DNA of 64,000 nt from Streptomyces iconiensis (GCF_028657195.3 NZ_JANCPR020000014.1:1-64000), one strand, 5' to 3'; counted from the first letter of the stretch, positions 8,518 to 16,675 are shown. A program made the numbers and translations. The notes: generated from the sequence alone by a model not told the origin.

Positions 8518-8630
8518 AGCGCCCCCTCATCTGAAGCGGCCCCCCATCCGACGCGTCCCTCCATCCGACGCGTCCCCTCATCCGAAGTGGCCAACTCGTC
8601 CGAGGCGGCCCCTCATCCGACGGACCCCAC
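8505..8630 (+). repeat. Degenerate 16-19-bp tandem repeat across the stop codon
   Basis: About seven units of the form CCCCTCATCCGACGCG run from the last codons of the acyl-CoA dehydrogenase (CCCCTCATCTGA encodes Pro-Leu-Ile-stop) through the gap to the thiolase gene. The stop-codon sequence itself appears to have been the repeated unit. No gene lies inside. Confidence 0.8.
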
Positions 8631-8648
8631 CCCCTCACGGGAGAGACC

Positions 8649-9860
8649 ATGGACGGCAACGCATCCGGCCCCGGCAAGGCGTACATCGTCGGTGTCGGGA
8701 TGACGAAGTTCGAGAAGCCCGAGTCCCGCGACTGGCAGTACTGGGACATGGCCAGGGAAGCGGGCGGCAACGCGCTCGCCGACGCCGGAATCCCCTACGA
8801 CCTCGTCGAACAGGCGCCCGTCGGCTACTGCTACCAGGCGTCGACGGCGGCCCAGCGTGCCGTCTACGAACTCGGCCTCACCGGCATCCCCGTCTACAAC
8901 GTCAACAACAACTGCGCCACCGCCTCCACCGCCCTCATGATGGCCCGTCAGTTCGTCGCGTCGGGGCTCAACGACTGCGTGCTCGCGCTCGGTTTCGAGA
9001 AGATGAAGAAAGGGGCGCTGGGCGCGGGTTCGGACGGCGGTGACTTCAAGACCTCGCCGGTGGCCCGCCACTACGGGATCATGGCGGAACGGCACGGCTT
9101 CGAGATGACGCCGCCCACGGCGCAGATCTTCGGCAACGCGGCGCGCGAACACATGGAGCGTTACGACACCACGCCGGTACAGCTCGCCACCGTCGGCGAG
9201 AAGAACCACCGGCACTCGGCGAACAACCCCTACGCGCAGTTCCAGGACGTCTACACCCGCGAGGAGATCCTCGCGGCCAAGACCATCCACGACCCGCTCA
9301 CCAAGCTCCAGTGCTCCCCGACCTCCGACGGTTCGGCCGCCGCCGTCATCGCCTCCGAACGCTTCGTCCGCGAACACGGCCTCCAGGACAAGGCTGTCGA
9401 GATCGCCGGCCAGGCCATGACCACCGACACCGCGGCGTCCTTCGACTCCGGCTCGTGCATCGACGTCGTAGGACAGCCGATGTCCCGCGCAGCCGCCACC
9501 CAGGTCTACGAGCAGTCCGGGCTCGGCATCGAGGACGTCGACGTCATCGAACTGCACGACTGCTTCTCCATCAACGAACTCCTCACCTACGAGGCCCTCG
9601 GCATGTGCGCGGAGGGCGCCTCGGGCAAGCTCGTGGAGTCCGGCGCCACCACCTACGGCGGCGACTGGGTCGTCAACCCCTCCGGCGGCCTCATCTCCAA
9701 GGGCCACCCCCTCGGCGCGACGGGCCTGGCCCAGTGCGCCGAACTCACCTGGCAGCTCCGGGGTGACGCGGGCCCGCGCCAGGTCGAGGGCGCCCGCGTC
9801 GCTCTCGCCCACAACATCGGGCTGGGCGGCGCGGCGGTGGTGACGATGCTGCGGCGCTGA
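8649..9860 (+). CDS. SCP-x / lipid-transfer-type thiolase
   Basis: This 403-residue thiolase of the SCP-x/Ltp class has the catalytic-cysteine motif NNNCATASTAL, the class-specific HDCFSINEL, and the C-terminal NPSGGLISKGHPLGATG. It would cleave 3-ketoacyl-CoA, or act on a steroid-type beta-keto or aldol intermediate. ATG 8649 follows GGGAGAG. It lies downstream of the fused acyl-CoA dehydrogenase, presumably on the same mRNA, so dehydrogenation and thiolysis are paired; hydratase and dehydrogenase partners are at 20678 and 22868. No SCP-2 sterol-carrier domain is attached. Exact substrate unknown. Confidence 0.88.
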   Translation: MDGNASGPGKAYIVGVGMTKFEKPESRDWQYWDMAREAGGNALADAGIPYDLVEQAPVGYCYQASTAAQRAVYELGLTGIPVYNVNNNCATASTALMMARQFVASGLNDCVLALGFEKMKKGALGAGSDGGDFKTSPVARHYGIMAERHGFEMTPPTAQIFGNAAREHMERYDTTPVQLATVGEKNHRHSANNPYAQFQDVYTREEILAAKTIHDPLTKLQCSPTSDGSAAAVIASERFVREHGLQDKAVEIAGQAMTTDTAASFDSGSCIDVVGQPMSRAAATQVYEQSGLGIEDVDVIELHDCFSINELLTYEALGMCAEGASGKLVESGATTYGGDWVVNPSGGLISKGHPLGATGLAQCAELTWQLRGDAGPRQVEGARVALAHNIGLGGAAVVTMLRR

Positions 9861-9870
9861 ACGGGGGGCT

Positions 9871-9906
9871 CCCGCCCACGCGCCTCGGGGTAGACGCATG
9901 GGCGGG
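9871..9906. terminator. Hairpin between convergent genes
   Basis: CCCGCCCACGCG and CGCATGGGCGGG can form a 12-bp stem (one G-U type pair) around a 12-nt loop, 10 nt after the thiolase stop and before the end of the opposing small gene. Likely bidirectional. Confidence 0.65.
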
Positions 9907-9930
9907 GAGGCCGACCCCACGGGGCGGAGT

Positions 9931-10164
9931 TCAAGGGGCCGTACGGTGCGCGGCACCGGGCGGGACCGGCCCGCCGGGCCTTTCCTGGTGCGGGTGCCGC
10001 CGGATCTCGACGTTACAGTCGCTCACCCGCGACATGTCGTCCCGACCCCGCGCGTTCTCGCGCTGCTCGACCAGCGCCCCGCACACGTCGCACCCGGGGT
10101 GGCCCACCGGTTCGCGGGTGAACAACGACGGGGTTTCCAACGGCGATTGCCCATACGTCTTCAC
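9931..10164 (-). CDS. Small CxxC-containing actinobacterial protein
   Basis: Conserved-looking 77-residue protein of unknown function. GTG 10164 is chosen because GGAGGAGG lies 6 nt upstream; ATG 10200 lacks such a site. It contains HPGCDVCGALVEQ (CxxC) and SDCNVEIRRHPH, which could bind a metal. I recall similar small proteins beside XRE regulators in Streptomyces, as here, but cannot name a family. It lies downstream of the XRE gene in the same direction. Confidence 0.65.
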   Translation of the reverse strand: MKTYGQSPLETPSLFTREPVGHPGCDVCGALVEQRENARGRDDMSRVSDCNVEIRRHPHQERPGGPVPPGAAHRTAP

Positions 10165-10297
10165 GGCCCACTCCTCCTCCTGAGTCCGGATGAGGACCAC
10201 GCTAGGAACGTCGGTTCACGAACTCGCAGGCCGTTGCGCGCGATTGCGCGCGAACCACACGAGGGAGGCACGCGTCTTGGCGAGCAGCGCGCGGCAG

Positions 10298-11146
10298 TCA
10301 CTCCAAGGAGTTGATCGCCTCGGTGATGAGGGCCCGAGCCGCCGCCCCGTATACCGCCATCTCGGACAGGGCCCGGAACGCCCGTGCGTAGGCCGCAACC
10401 TCGCTCGGTTGAGTCACTGTCACCTTGGCGGTCAGCAGCTCCACGTGTACCCGCGCATCGTCGAACATCGTGAAGGTCTCCTGGCCCCACATGCTGCGTC
10501 GTGCTGTGCGGGGGATGACGCCGACGGAGACAGAAGCCAGTTGCATCACGGCCAGGAGGTGGCCCAGTTGGGCATACATGGCCGCAGTGTCGCCGTACTG
10601 GTAGTACAGGACGTCCTCTTCGAGCAGCAGGCCGAAGGTGTGCCGACCTTCGTAAACGATTTGTGATCGGGCCACGCGCGCAGTCGCCGCCCTGTCGGCA
10701 TCGTCCGGTACGTGCCGGAACTGTGCGATCGTGGACAGGAGCGCTCGCGCGTAGTCCTCCGTCTGGAGCACGCCAGGCACCACGCGCGAGGAGTACACGC
10801 GGAAGTGCCTGGTGCGCTCGTACAGCGGTACGTAAGACTCCTGGAGCCGACGCAGGCCCGTGCGCTGGAGCCTGCGCCACTGGACATACATGGACTCCGC
10901 TGTGCGACTTTCAGCAATGAGGTCGTCCGACTGCTCTCCGGCGCCGCAGGCGCCACACCAGGCCCGCAGGTCGTCGTCCGACGGCGTCGATTTCGCGTGC
11001 TCGATGCGGGAGACCTTGGCGGGATGCCAGCCGCACGCAGCCGCGACGTCCCGGCCGGCCAGGCCCGCGTCCAGACGCAATTCCCGCAGGCGGGCGGCGA
11101 GTGCTTCGCGGGCCGCTTGCGCGCTGGACGAGGGGGAATCCGGCAT
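10298..11146 (-). CDS. XRE-family regulator with DUF5753
   Basis: A 282-residue regulator. A helix-turn-helix covers about residues 12-65 (LRLDAGLAGRDVAAACGW then HPAKVSRIEHAKSTPS). The rest is the DUF5753 domain, with markers such as VPGVLQTEDYARALL and WGQETFTMFDDARVHVELL. The family is the large WhiJ-like group of Streptomyces regulators, usually linked to development or secondary metabolism. ATG 11146 lies 14 nt after the stop of the DUF6879 gene, so the two are likely co-transcribed; no strong ribosome site is visible. Confidence 0.85.
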   Translation of the reverse strand: MPDSPSSSAQAAREALAARLRELRLDAGLAGRDVAAACGWHPAKVSRIEHAKSTPSDDDLRAWCGACGAGEQSDDLIAESRTAESMYVQWRRLQRTGLRRLQESYVPLYERTRHFRVYSSRVVPGVLQTEDYARALLSTIAQFRHVPDDADRAATARVARSQIVYEGRHTFGLLLEEDVLYYQYGDTAAMYAQLGHLLAVMQLASVSVGVIPRTARRSMWGQETFTMFDDARVHVELLTAKVTVTQPSEVAAYARAFRALSEMAVYGAAARALITEAINSLE

Positions 11147-11160
11147 GCTCGTTCTTGCGC

Positions 11161-11688
11161 TCAGACCTCGTAGTTCTCGTGGGGCACCGCACGGCCCCAT
11201 GCCTCCTCGAACGCCGTCGTGCACAGTTTGACGACGTGCGGTTCGGTGCGGACCTCCGGCCCGGCGGACGCCCCCTCGCCGGTGAAGTGGTTGAAGCGCA
11301 CCACCCGGTCGTCAAAGACCCAGAAGCAGTTCCCGGGGAACGGGATGTCAGAGGCCAGCCGACGGGGCAGCCAGCGGATGTGCTCTCCGGCCTCGATGTT
11401 CAGGGCAGTACCCGCGTGTGAGAAGCGCATGTACTCGGACAGAGGCTCGGACACGACACGTACGCGGCGCATGCCGACTCCGCGCCCGGTGGCTTCGCGG
11501 ACCTGGTCCAGCCACGCCTTACGCCGCCCGTGCCGGTCGTAGCGACTCCTGTCGTCGCCTTGCTGCCACGCCGCGAACTCCGCCGCCTCCGACGCGATCC
11601 CGTACGCGTCGCGCAACTCCAGGTGTACGGCCGACCGTTGGCAGTCGGCCATCATCTCAGCGAAGCTCGGAACGTGCTTCTGCGGCAT
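11161..11688 (-). CDS. DUF6879 family protein
   Basis: This 175-residue protein has features of DUF6879: the N-terminal AEMMADCQRSAVHLELRD, central RRVRVVSEPLSEYMRFSH, and IRWLPRRLASDIPFPGNCFW followed by VFDDRVVRFNHF. Function is unknown; it regularly precedes a DUF5753-type XRE regulator, as here, and may be a partner or target. It overlaps the upstream small gene by 32 nt. Confidence 0.82.
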   Translation of the reverse strand: MPQKHVPSFAEMMADCQRSAVHLELRDAYGIASEAAEFAAWQQGDDRSRYDRHGRRKAWLDQVREATGRGVGMRRVRVVSEPLSEYMRFSHAGTALNIEAGEHIRWLPRRLASDIPFPGNCFWVFDDRVVRFNHFTGEGASAGPEVRTEPHVVKLCTTAFEEAWGRAVPHENYEV

Positions 11689-11902
11689 CGCATGCCTTCC
11701 TCACAAGCGGCACCATGCGCGCCGGGAACCTGATCACTGCCTCCGACTCAGGGATGTGCCCGACCCGTAGGCAGTCCGCCTCTGTCGCGCCGTCGGCCTT
11801 CCACCCTTGGAACACCAAGTCGGCGTTTTTGTCGTCGACCCACACCGTGGGGCACTCATCACCGTCGGTGTCCGGGTCCTTGCCGAAGAAGACTAGGGAC
11901 AT
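11657..11902 (-). CDS. Small conserved actinobacterial protein
   Basis: An 81-residue acidic protein (VFFGKDPDTDGDECPTVWVD, then VFQGWKAD, HIPESEAVIRFPARMVPLVR). I recall this type from Streptomyces DUF6879/XRE clusters; function unknown. The start has a strong GGAAGGAAGG site. It is first in the leftward operon and its end overlaps the DUF6879 gene by 32 nt, which suggests coupling. Confidence 0.75.
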   Translation of the reverse strand: MSLVFFGKDPDTDGDECPTVWVDDKNADLVFQGWKADGATEADCLRVGHIPESEAVIRFPARMVPLVRKACDAAEARSELR

Positions 11903-12042
11903 GTTCCTTCCTTCCGTCCAGCCAGTTGCGAGTCATTGCGTCGACCGTCGCCCCCTGGGGGGTCGGCGTCAACAGAGCGCTGGCGATGAGGCCCTGCCCC
12001 GCACTGGGGGATGGCGTTCCCCAGTCCCGGGATCGCCTGCGG

Positions 12043-12552
12043 TCATCCTCCTTGATTGCCGTCCCTGACGCGTCGTTCCGGCGCCGTGCCGTACGGCGCA
12101 GCCGAGAGCGCACAGGTGCACCACACCGTCTTTCCCTCGCGAGGAGCCGCGTCCTTCCCCTCGCGGGGAGCCGCGTCGACTCGCGTGCCCCACTCGCCGG
12201 CCAGCACGTCCACGAGCAGTATCCCGCGCCCCGACTCGGCGTCCTCGGACGGCTGTTGGAGCGCGGGGAGGTGCGTGCCGCACACGTCCGACACCTCGAT
12301 GAGCAGCGCGGCGGTCGCGGTCACCCGCAACCTGAACTGCCCCTCCGGGGAGTGACAGTGCTCGACCGCGTTGGCGACCAGCTCCCCGATGAGCAGCGCG
12401 GGTACGTCGGTGCTGTACCCCCACTCCCTCAGCCGCGAAGCGGCGAGCCGCCGGGCCAGGCTTGCGCCTTGGGGGGATGCGGGGAAATGCATCGTGAACT
12501 CGTGGTCAGGCGAGGGGGGTTGAGAGCTGGAGGTCGCTTCTGCGTTCCCCAT
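12043..12552 (-). CDS. HATPase_c-type regulatory ATPase (RsbW/AbaA-associated type)
   Basis: A 169-residue single-domain ATPase of the anti-sigma-kinase type. The N box is ELVANAVEHC, the G1-like motif IEVSDVCG, the G2-like motif GRGILLVDVLAGEWG. Such proteins in Streptomyces accompany WhiJ-type XRE and DUF397 genes, as in the abaA cluster; here those genes are divergent at 12758. Near the C-terminus an 8-residue unit (DAAPREGK) is repeated from a 24-bp duplication. ATG 12552 is chosen; the reading frame is open further upstream but without a convincing start. Confidence 0.8.
   Translation of the reverse strand: MGNAEATSSSQPPSPDHEFTMHFPASPQGASLARRLAASRLREWGYSTDVPALLIGELVANAVEHCHSPEGQFRLRVTATAALLIEVSDVCGTHLPALQQPSEDAESGRGILLVDVLAGEWGTRVDAAPREGKDAAPREGKTVWCTCALSAAPYGTAPERRVRDGNQGG
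12130..12177 (-). repeat. 24-bp tandem duplication in the ATPase gene
   Basis: Two adjacent 24-base units with two mismatches encode DAAPREGK twice inside the ATPase C-terminal part. The duplication is in frame. Confidence 0.85.
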
Positions 12553-12620
12553 GGCATCACCAATCGCTCTGCGAGTGCGTGATCGCACTGCGTGACAACG
12601 CCCAGCATGCCGATGAGTTG

Positions 12621-12653
12621 TGCAGATCTGCAAGTTCCCTGCGCAGTTCTGCA
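12621..12653. promoter_or_regulatory. Paired palindromic sites in divergent regulator promoter
   Basis: TGCAGATCTGCA (12621-12632) is a perfect 12-base palindrome, followed 7 nt later by TGCGCAGTTCTGCA (12640-12653), an imperfect relative. Both lie between the leftward ATPase gene and the rightward XRE gene and could be the XRE binding sites. Confidence 0.45.
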
Positions 12654-12757
12654 TCACATCGCTATCGTTCGCTCCTGCGGGGTGTGCATAGCCACGATCG
12701 AGCCCCGACAGGCGGCGCAATCGGCAAGCTAGGTTTCACGAGAAAGAGGTGGCATCA

Positions 12758-13612
12758 ATGGGAGCGCCAACGGTTCGTCGACGGCGACTTGGGGCCGAGC
12801 TTCGAAGGCTGCGCGAACAGCAGAGACTCACCACAGACCACGTGGCGAAGCAGTTTGGGTGGCACAACGCCAAGGTGTCCAGGATCGAGACCGGTCGTTC
12901 AGCGGCGCGGCCCGGCGACGTGCAGTCTCTGCTCGACCTGTACGGGATGCACGATGAGCCAAAGCGGCGTGCGCTGGTCGCGCTCGCGCGCAACGGGAAT
13001 CGGCGCGGCTGGTGGCAGACGTACTCAGACGTGCTGACCTCCGCGTACACGGATTTCATCAGCCTGGAGTCCGATGCCACAGTGATGCGGACCTATGAAT
13101 GCGGTCTGGTCCCAGGCTTGTTCCAGACAGCCGCGTACGCACGCGACATCATCGCCGGGATCAACATGACGGAGACCTCGGCGGAGGTCGACAGGCTTGC
13201 GGAAGTGCGGCAAGCACGCCAAGCGGTGCTGACCCGCCCGAAGCCTCTGGAGGTCTGGGCCGTCGTGGATGAAGGAGCCCTGCGGACAAGGACCACCGGC
13301 GGCGCACGTGTGATGTCCGATCAACTGCGACGGATGCTGGATCTTTCCGCTCTGCCCAACGTCACGATCCAGGTGATGCCGCAGGCGGCCGGTCCGCATC
13401 CCGGACGCAGCGGCGCTTTCGCGATCTTGGGGTTTCCGGAACGGCATGACATGGACGTTGTGCTGGTCGAGAACCTGACCAACGCTCTGTACATGGAGGA
13501 GCAGCACGAGGTAGACCGGTATGCGGCGGCATTTCAGCGCATTGTCGCCGACGCCCTGTCTCTCGATGCGTCCCTCCATCTGATCCGCCAACTGAAGGAT
13601 GAACTCCAGTGA
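12758..13612 (+). CDS. WhiJ/AbaA-type XRE regulator (DUF5753)
   Basis: A 284-residue regulator. The N-terminal HTH (LGAELRRLREQQRLTTDHVA, then FGWHNAKVSRIETGRS) is followed by DUF5753 with LVPGLFQTAAYARDII, VDEGALRT and SGAFAILGFPE. ATG 12758 is preferred, 8 nt after AAAGAGG; a GTG at 12749 would overlap that site. The stop overlaps the DUF397 start (GTGA). XRE plus DUF397, divergent from an HATPase gene, is the standard whiJ-like triad of Streptomyces, associated with control of differentiation. Confidence 0.88.
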   Translation: MGAPTVRRRRLGAELRRLREQQRLTTDHVAKQFGWHNAKVSRIETGRSAARPGDVQSLLDLYGMHDEPKRRALVALARNGNRRGWWQTYSDVLTSAYTDFISLESDATVMRTYECGLVPGLFQTAAYARDIIAGINMTETSAEVDRLAEVRQARQAVLTRPKPLEVWAVVDEGALRTRTTGGARVMSDQLRRMLDLSALPNVTIQVMPQAAGPHPGRSGAFAILGFPERHDMDVVLVENLTNALYMEEQHEVDRYAAAFQRIVADALSLDASLHLIRQLKDELQ

Positions 13613-13827
13613 GCACGCACATCCCTGCTGCCTCCTTGTCGGCCGCGACATGGACCCGGTCGAGCTTCAGCGGCGGCAACAACAACTGCGTGGAGGTCGC
13701 GCAACTCCCCGGTGGGGGCACCGCCGTGCGGGACTCCAAAGCGCTGGGTGGGCCCGCACTTGTGGTGGCGGGGCCCGCGTGGCGGGCGTTCCTCGGTGGG
13801 GCGCGGGCGGGGGACCTGGGCGCGTAG
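13609..13827 (+). CDS. DUF397 protein
   Basis: A 72-residue protein with the DUF397 core: WTRSSFSGGNNNCVEVAQL, then VRDSKALGGPALVVAGPAW. It starts at GTG 13609 overlapping the XRE stop. DUF397 proteins pair with DUF5753 XRE regulators and modulate them; the detailed mechanism is unknown to me. Confidence 0.92.
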   Translation: MSTHIPAASLSAATWTRSSFSGGNNNCVEVAQLPGGGTAVRDSKALGGPALVVAGPAWRAFLGGARAGDLGA

Positions 13828-13875
13828 GCCGGTTCGCTCTCCTCGCCGGGTATAAGGACCGCGAGGAGGTAGCCG

Positions 13876-13999
13876 ATGGCTCTGTGGAGCATGGGGGACG
13901 AAGCACCGGGGAGAGCCGTCCGACAAGCCGTACGAGCCGCCGGAGCCCACGCCGGACGGCAGCGGTCCTCAGCAGCCCGACAACGGGGACGACGGATGA
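13876..13999 (+). pseudogene. Probable frameshifted small Pro/Asp-rich peptide gene
   Basis: A very strong ribosome site (GAGGAGGT) precedes ATG 13876, which opens MALWSMGDEAPG. If one base is skipped near 13907-13912 (GGGGAGA), the reading continues as EPSDKPYEPPEPTPDGSG and ends at TGA 13997-13999, giving an ATGA overlap with the next gene. In that second frame there is no start codon after TAA 13853, so a base insertion, sequence error or programmed shift must be assumed. Read unshifted, ATG 13876 would simply add 40 Arg/Ala-rich residues to the next gene. Confidence 0.45.
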
Positions 14000-14397
14000 C
14001 GCGGGATTGGCGTACGCGTCATGCCGCTCTGCTGGATCGGCTGACAGCACAAGGGCACGTGGCGAACCTCGGCTTCGCGCTTTACGCCTACGCGCACCTG
14101 CCTGGCGTGCGCCTGGCGGGGAAACGCCGGGGTGGCTCCTACCACGCGTGGGTGGACGACGGGCGGGGTTCTGCCGCTCAGGCCGACGGCAGTGGCCACG
14201 TATGGGAGTACGGCCCGCGCGCACTCTGGGAAGAGCTGGAGAAGCTCTGGGGCCTGTACCGCGAGGCCGGCGCCCCAGAAGCGTCTGCATTCGGCCTGAG
14301 CGTCACGGCGCGGGGTCAACGGGTCTGGCTCCGTGATCCCGGCGTTCCTGTCGGCACAGCGGGGGCACCGCACCCGCACCGGGTTCCCGGCACGTAA
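13996..14397 (+). CDS. Small protein resembling the C-terminal domain of FxLD-system methyltransferases
   Basis: A 133-residue protein (RHAALLDRLTAQGHVANLGF, LPGVRLAGKRRGGSYHAWV, then ALWEELEKLWGLYREAG and FGLSVTARGQRVWL). From memory this looks like the C-terminal non-catalytic part of actinobacterial methyltransferases of the FxLD lanthipeptide system, but no SAM-binding fold is present, so it is either a stand-alone domain or a remnant. ATG 13996 overlaps the stop of the preceding shifted peptide frame. Confidence 0.6.
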   Translation: MTRDWRTRHAALLDRLTAQGHVANLGFALYAYAHLPGVRLAGKRRGGSYHAWVDDGRGSAAQADGSGHVWEYGPRALWEELEKLWGLYREAGAPEASAFGLSVTARGQRVWLRDPGVPVGTAGAPHPHRVPGT

Positions 14398-14398
14398 G

Positions 14399-14415
14399 CC
14401 GGCCGTCACGGCCGG
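14399..14415. terminator. Short hairpin between convergent genes
   Basis: CCGGCCGT and ACGGCCGG form an inverted repeat directly after the rightward gene and just before the end of the leftward acyltransferase. Compact GC stem, likely bidirectional. Confidence 0.5.
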
Positions 14416-14420
14416 TCCGC

Positions 14421-15629
14421 CTAGCGGTGCGCGGAGGAGTCGCGCGGCTGTGCTGAGGAGTCGCGCCGCTGCGCCGAGGGGTCGCGGTCCGGCGTCGGGG
14501 TGTGCTCGCGGGCGCGGGCCGCGGCGGCGGGGTCGGGGCGGAAGAACCACGCCATCTTCGGTTCCATGAGGCCACGGAAGACCCGGCGCACGGGCGCGGT
14601 GCACAGCAGGGTCATCATGACCGCCGCGAGGATCGTGACGGTGACGCGGCCGAGGGGATGGCCGACCCAGCTCATGTCGTACCACTCGTTCACCCGGGCG
14701 AGCCGGATCGGGTAGACGTGCAGCAGGTACGCGTAGAGCGTGCCGGCTCCGAGCGCGGTGAACCACAGACGGCGCCGGGGCACCCAGGCGAGGAAACAGG
14801 CTGTCAGTACCAGCGAGCAGCCGAACAGCGCGAGGTTCACCACCGCGCCCTTCCACGCCGGAACTCCCATCTGCTGCACAGAAGCGGCGTGCCCGAACCA
14901 CGCGGAGGACATTCTGGGCACCGCCCAGTACGCGAGCAGCGCGGCGCAGGCGGCGACCGGCAGGGCGACGCGGCGGGAGGGCCGGCTCTGGAGGAACCGG
15001 AAGTGTTCGGGGCGCAGTTGGAGCCCCAGCACGAAGAACGGCAGGAACTGCACCACCCGCATCAGCCCCAGGTCGCCACCGATGCTCGGCGTGACGCTGG
15101 CGGCGATGGCGATGACCAGCGAGACGGAGACCGGCCACCGCAGGTTCTTCCACATCGGCGTCGTCAGCCGCCAGAGGAACAGGGCGACGAGGAACCACAG
15201 GGCGAACCCTGGTTTCTGGTAGTAGAACTCGCGGTCCGGGTTGTCGACGGCCCGCATGAAGAGCGTATAGGCCGTCTGGAAGATCACGTACGGCACGAGT
15301 ACGCCCGTGACCAGGCGGGAGATCTGGCGCGGCCTGCCGTCGAAGCTCCGGGAGAGATAGCCGGAGATGACGATGAACGCGGGCATGTGGAAGGCGTAGA
15401 CCAGCATGTAGAGCGCGCCCGTCGTACGCGAGTTGCCCGCGAACGGCGCCCAGGCGTGCCCGATCGCGACGAGCACGATCGTCAGGTACTTCGCGTTGTC
15501 CAGGAACGGATCGCGATCGTTCTTTCCGCTCGGCTTCTTCTCCGCCTCCGCACGGGTGTCGTGCACCGTCTCGACGGGTGTTTCACGAAGCGGGGGGAGC
15601 GGCGCGCGCTCATAACCAGGACTCAGCAT
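14421..15629 (-). CDS. Membrane acyltransferase (acyltransferase-3 / fucose 4-O-acetylase-like)
   Basis: A 402-residue integral membrane protein with about ten hydrophobic segments. FLDNAKYLTIVLVAIGHAW near the start has the family's conserved His in the first segment; AFHMPAFIVISGYLSRSF and FALWFLVALFLWRL are typical of COG3594-like acyltransferases. These enzymes O-acylate cell-surface sugars or secondary metabolites; the acceptor is unknown. The C-terminal tail has degenerate DSSAQ/PSAQ repeats. ATG 15629 is used; GTG 15638 is nearly as good given a GGAAAGG upstream. Confidence 0.82.
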   Translation of the reverse strand: MLSPGYERAPLPPLRETPVETVHDTRAEAEKKPSGKNDRDPFLDNAKYLTIVLVAIGHAWAPFAGNSRTTGALYMLVYAFHMPAFIVISGYLSRSFDGRPRQISRLVTGVLVPYVIFQTAYTLFMRAVDNPDREFYYQKPGFALWFLVALFLWRLTTPMWKNLRWPVSVSLVIAIAASVTPSIGGDLGLMRVVQFLPFFVLGLQLRPEHFRFLQSRPSRRVALPVAACAALLAYWAVPRMSSAWFGHAASVQQMGVPAWKGAVVNLALFGCSLVLTACFLAWVPRRRLWFTALGAGTLYAYLLHVYPIRLARVNEWYDMSWVGHPLGRVTVTILAAVMMTLLCTAPVRRVFRGLMEPKMAWFFRPDPAAAARAREHTPTPDRDPSAQRRDSSAQPRDSSAHR

Positions 15630-15708
15630 CCCCGGCACCGTAACCGCCTTTCCCGGATACGAACACAGATTCCAGCCACAAACCCGGGTACGCGGCCTGG
15701 GCCGGGCC

Positions 15709-15749
15709 CCTCCCACCGGCCCTCCTGCCGGGCCCGGCCCGGTGGGAGG
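15709..15749 (-). terminator. Second hairpin downstream of the FG-GAP gene
   Basis: CCTCCCACCGG and CCGGTGGGAGG form a perfect 11-bp stem with a 19-nt loop. It lies just past the strong hairpin at 15757-15798 on the leftward strand, a tandem-terminator arrangement. Confidence 0.6.
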
Positions 15750-15756
15750 ACCGTCA

Positions 15757-15798
15757 CCGGGCGCCGCCCGTGTCACGGGGAACACGGGTGGCGCCCGG
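15757..15798 (-). terminator. Strong terminator of the FG-GAP gene
   Basis: CCGGGCGCC-G-CCCGTGT pairs with ACACGGG-T-GGCGCCCGG: 16 base pairs with one internal mismatch and an 8-nt loop. It starts 11 nt after the leftward gene ends at 15809. Confidence 0.8.
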
Positions 15799-15808
15799 CG
15801 GGTTCAGC

Positions 15809-16549
15809 TCAGGAGCAGGACTTGTAGAACTGGCTCCAGCCGTCCTTGGGCATGGCCGGCGGCTCGGACCAGGTCCCGAACTCGCCGTACTTCAGGTACG
15901 CGTCGTAGTCGTAGCCCTCCAGGCCGCCGCCCGGCTTCGACAGGCGCGGGTCCCGGTCCATCTGTCCGTCACCGGAGTTGTTGAGTACCGCGAGGTCGGG
16001 GTACTCGTCGCCGTTGTACTGGGCGATCGAGAGTTCCCGTACCTCGCCGCGGTCGCCGATGTCGGAGTGCACGCCGTCGGGGGAGGTGAGGTCCTTACGG
16101 CTGACCGGGCCGGGACGGTACTCCGAGAGGCGCGCCGACGAGGGGTCGTCACCGTCGGCCTGCTTGACGATGTTGACGACGATGTCCAGGGTGCCGTCGT
16201 TCTGGAAGTCGGCGACCGCCGCGGACGCGTCCTCACCCTTCTTCGCGCCGATGAGGTCCCTGACGGCGTTCTTCTTGCCGAACGTACCGTCGGCCGTGCC
16301 CCACTGGACCGTCATCTTGGTGCCGGTGTGCCCGGGATTGCTGATCTTGTCCGGGTTGCCGTCGCCGTCGAGGTCACCGATCAGCGTCGTCGCGTCGGCC
16401 AGGCACGGAGCCGACGCCGTGGAGGCGGAGGACTTCCCCGTGCTGCCCGAGGACGACGAGTCGGCTGCGCCTGCGTAACCGGCGACGGTCAGTGTCAGTG
16501 CGGCAGCCGCGAGCGGTGCGGCGATCAGACGCGAACGTGTACGAAGCAT
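15809..16549 (-). CDS. Secreted FG-GAP/VCBS repeat protein
   Basis: A 246-residue exported protein. The signal peptide (RSRLIAAPLAAAALTLTVAG) ends near AGA-A, followed by a Ser-rich linker. The body holds at least three FG-GAP-type calcium-binding loops: GDLDGDGNPDKI, DFQNDGTLDIVV and YNGDEYPDLAVL, as in beta-propeller surface proteins. Two Cys flank the domain, one at the very C-terminus, perhaps a disulfide. ATG 16549 has a GAAAGGGAG site. It stands alone and ends in strong hairpins. Role unknown; binding of a ligand or matrix outside the cell is plausible. Confidence 0.85.
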   Translation of the reverse strand: MLRTRSRLIAAPLAAAALTLTVAGYAGAADSSSSGSTGKSSASTASAPCLADATTLIGDLDGDGNPDKISNPGHTGTKMTVQWGTADGTFGKKNAVRDLIGAKKGEDASAAVADFQNDGTLDIVVNIVKQADGDDPSSARLSEYRPGPVSRKDLTSPDGVHSDIGDRGEVRELSIAQYNGDEYPDLAVLNNSGDGQMDRDPRLSKPGGGLEGYDYDAYLKYGEFGTWSEPPAMPKDGWSQFYKSCS

Positions 16550-16675
16550 CTACGAACTCCCTTTCGTTGTCGCTGGGAGGTGAGATGCCGTTGTGGCCAA
16601 GGGAGTTCACGGCCGGAGCACCGTGTTACGGGGCCGTGACATACGGGCCGGAGGCCAGGAGCGGTGGGAGGCCAG

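Noticed and set aside
8505..8630. CRISPR array
   Set aside because: Units are contiguous tandem repeats with no spacers of constant length and no cas genes nearby; same for the other repeat arrays.
14502..15827. 441-codon rightward frame opposite the acyltransferase
   Set aside because: Composition (Glu/Arg/His/Gly) and lack of motifs mark it as antisense shadow; the leftward frame encodes a clear multi-TM enzyme.
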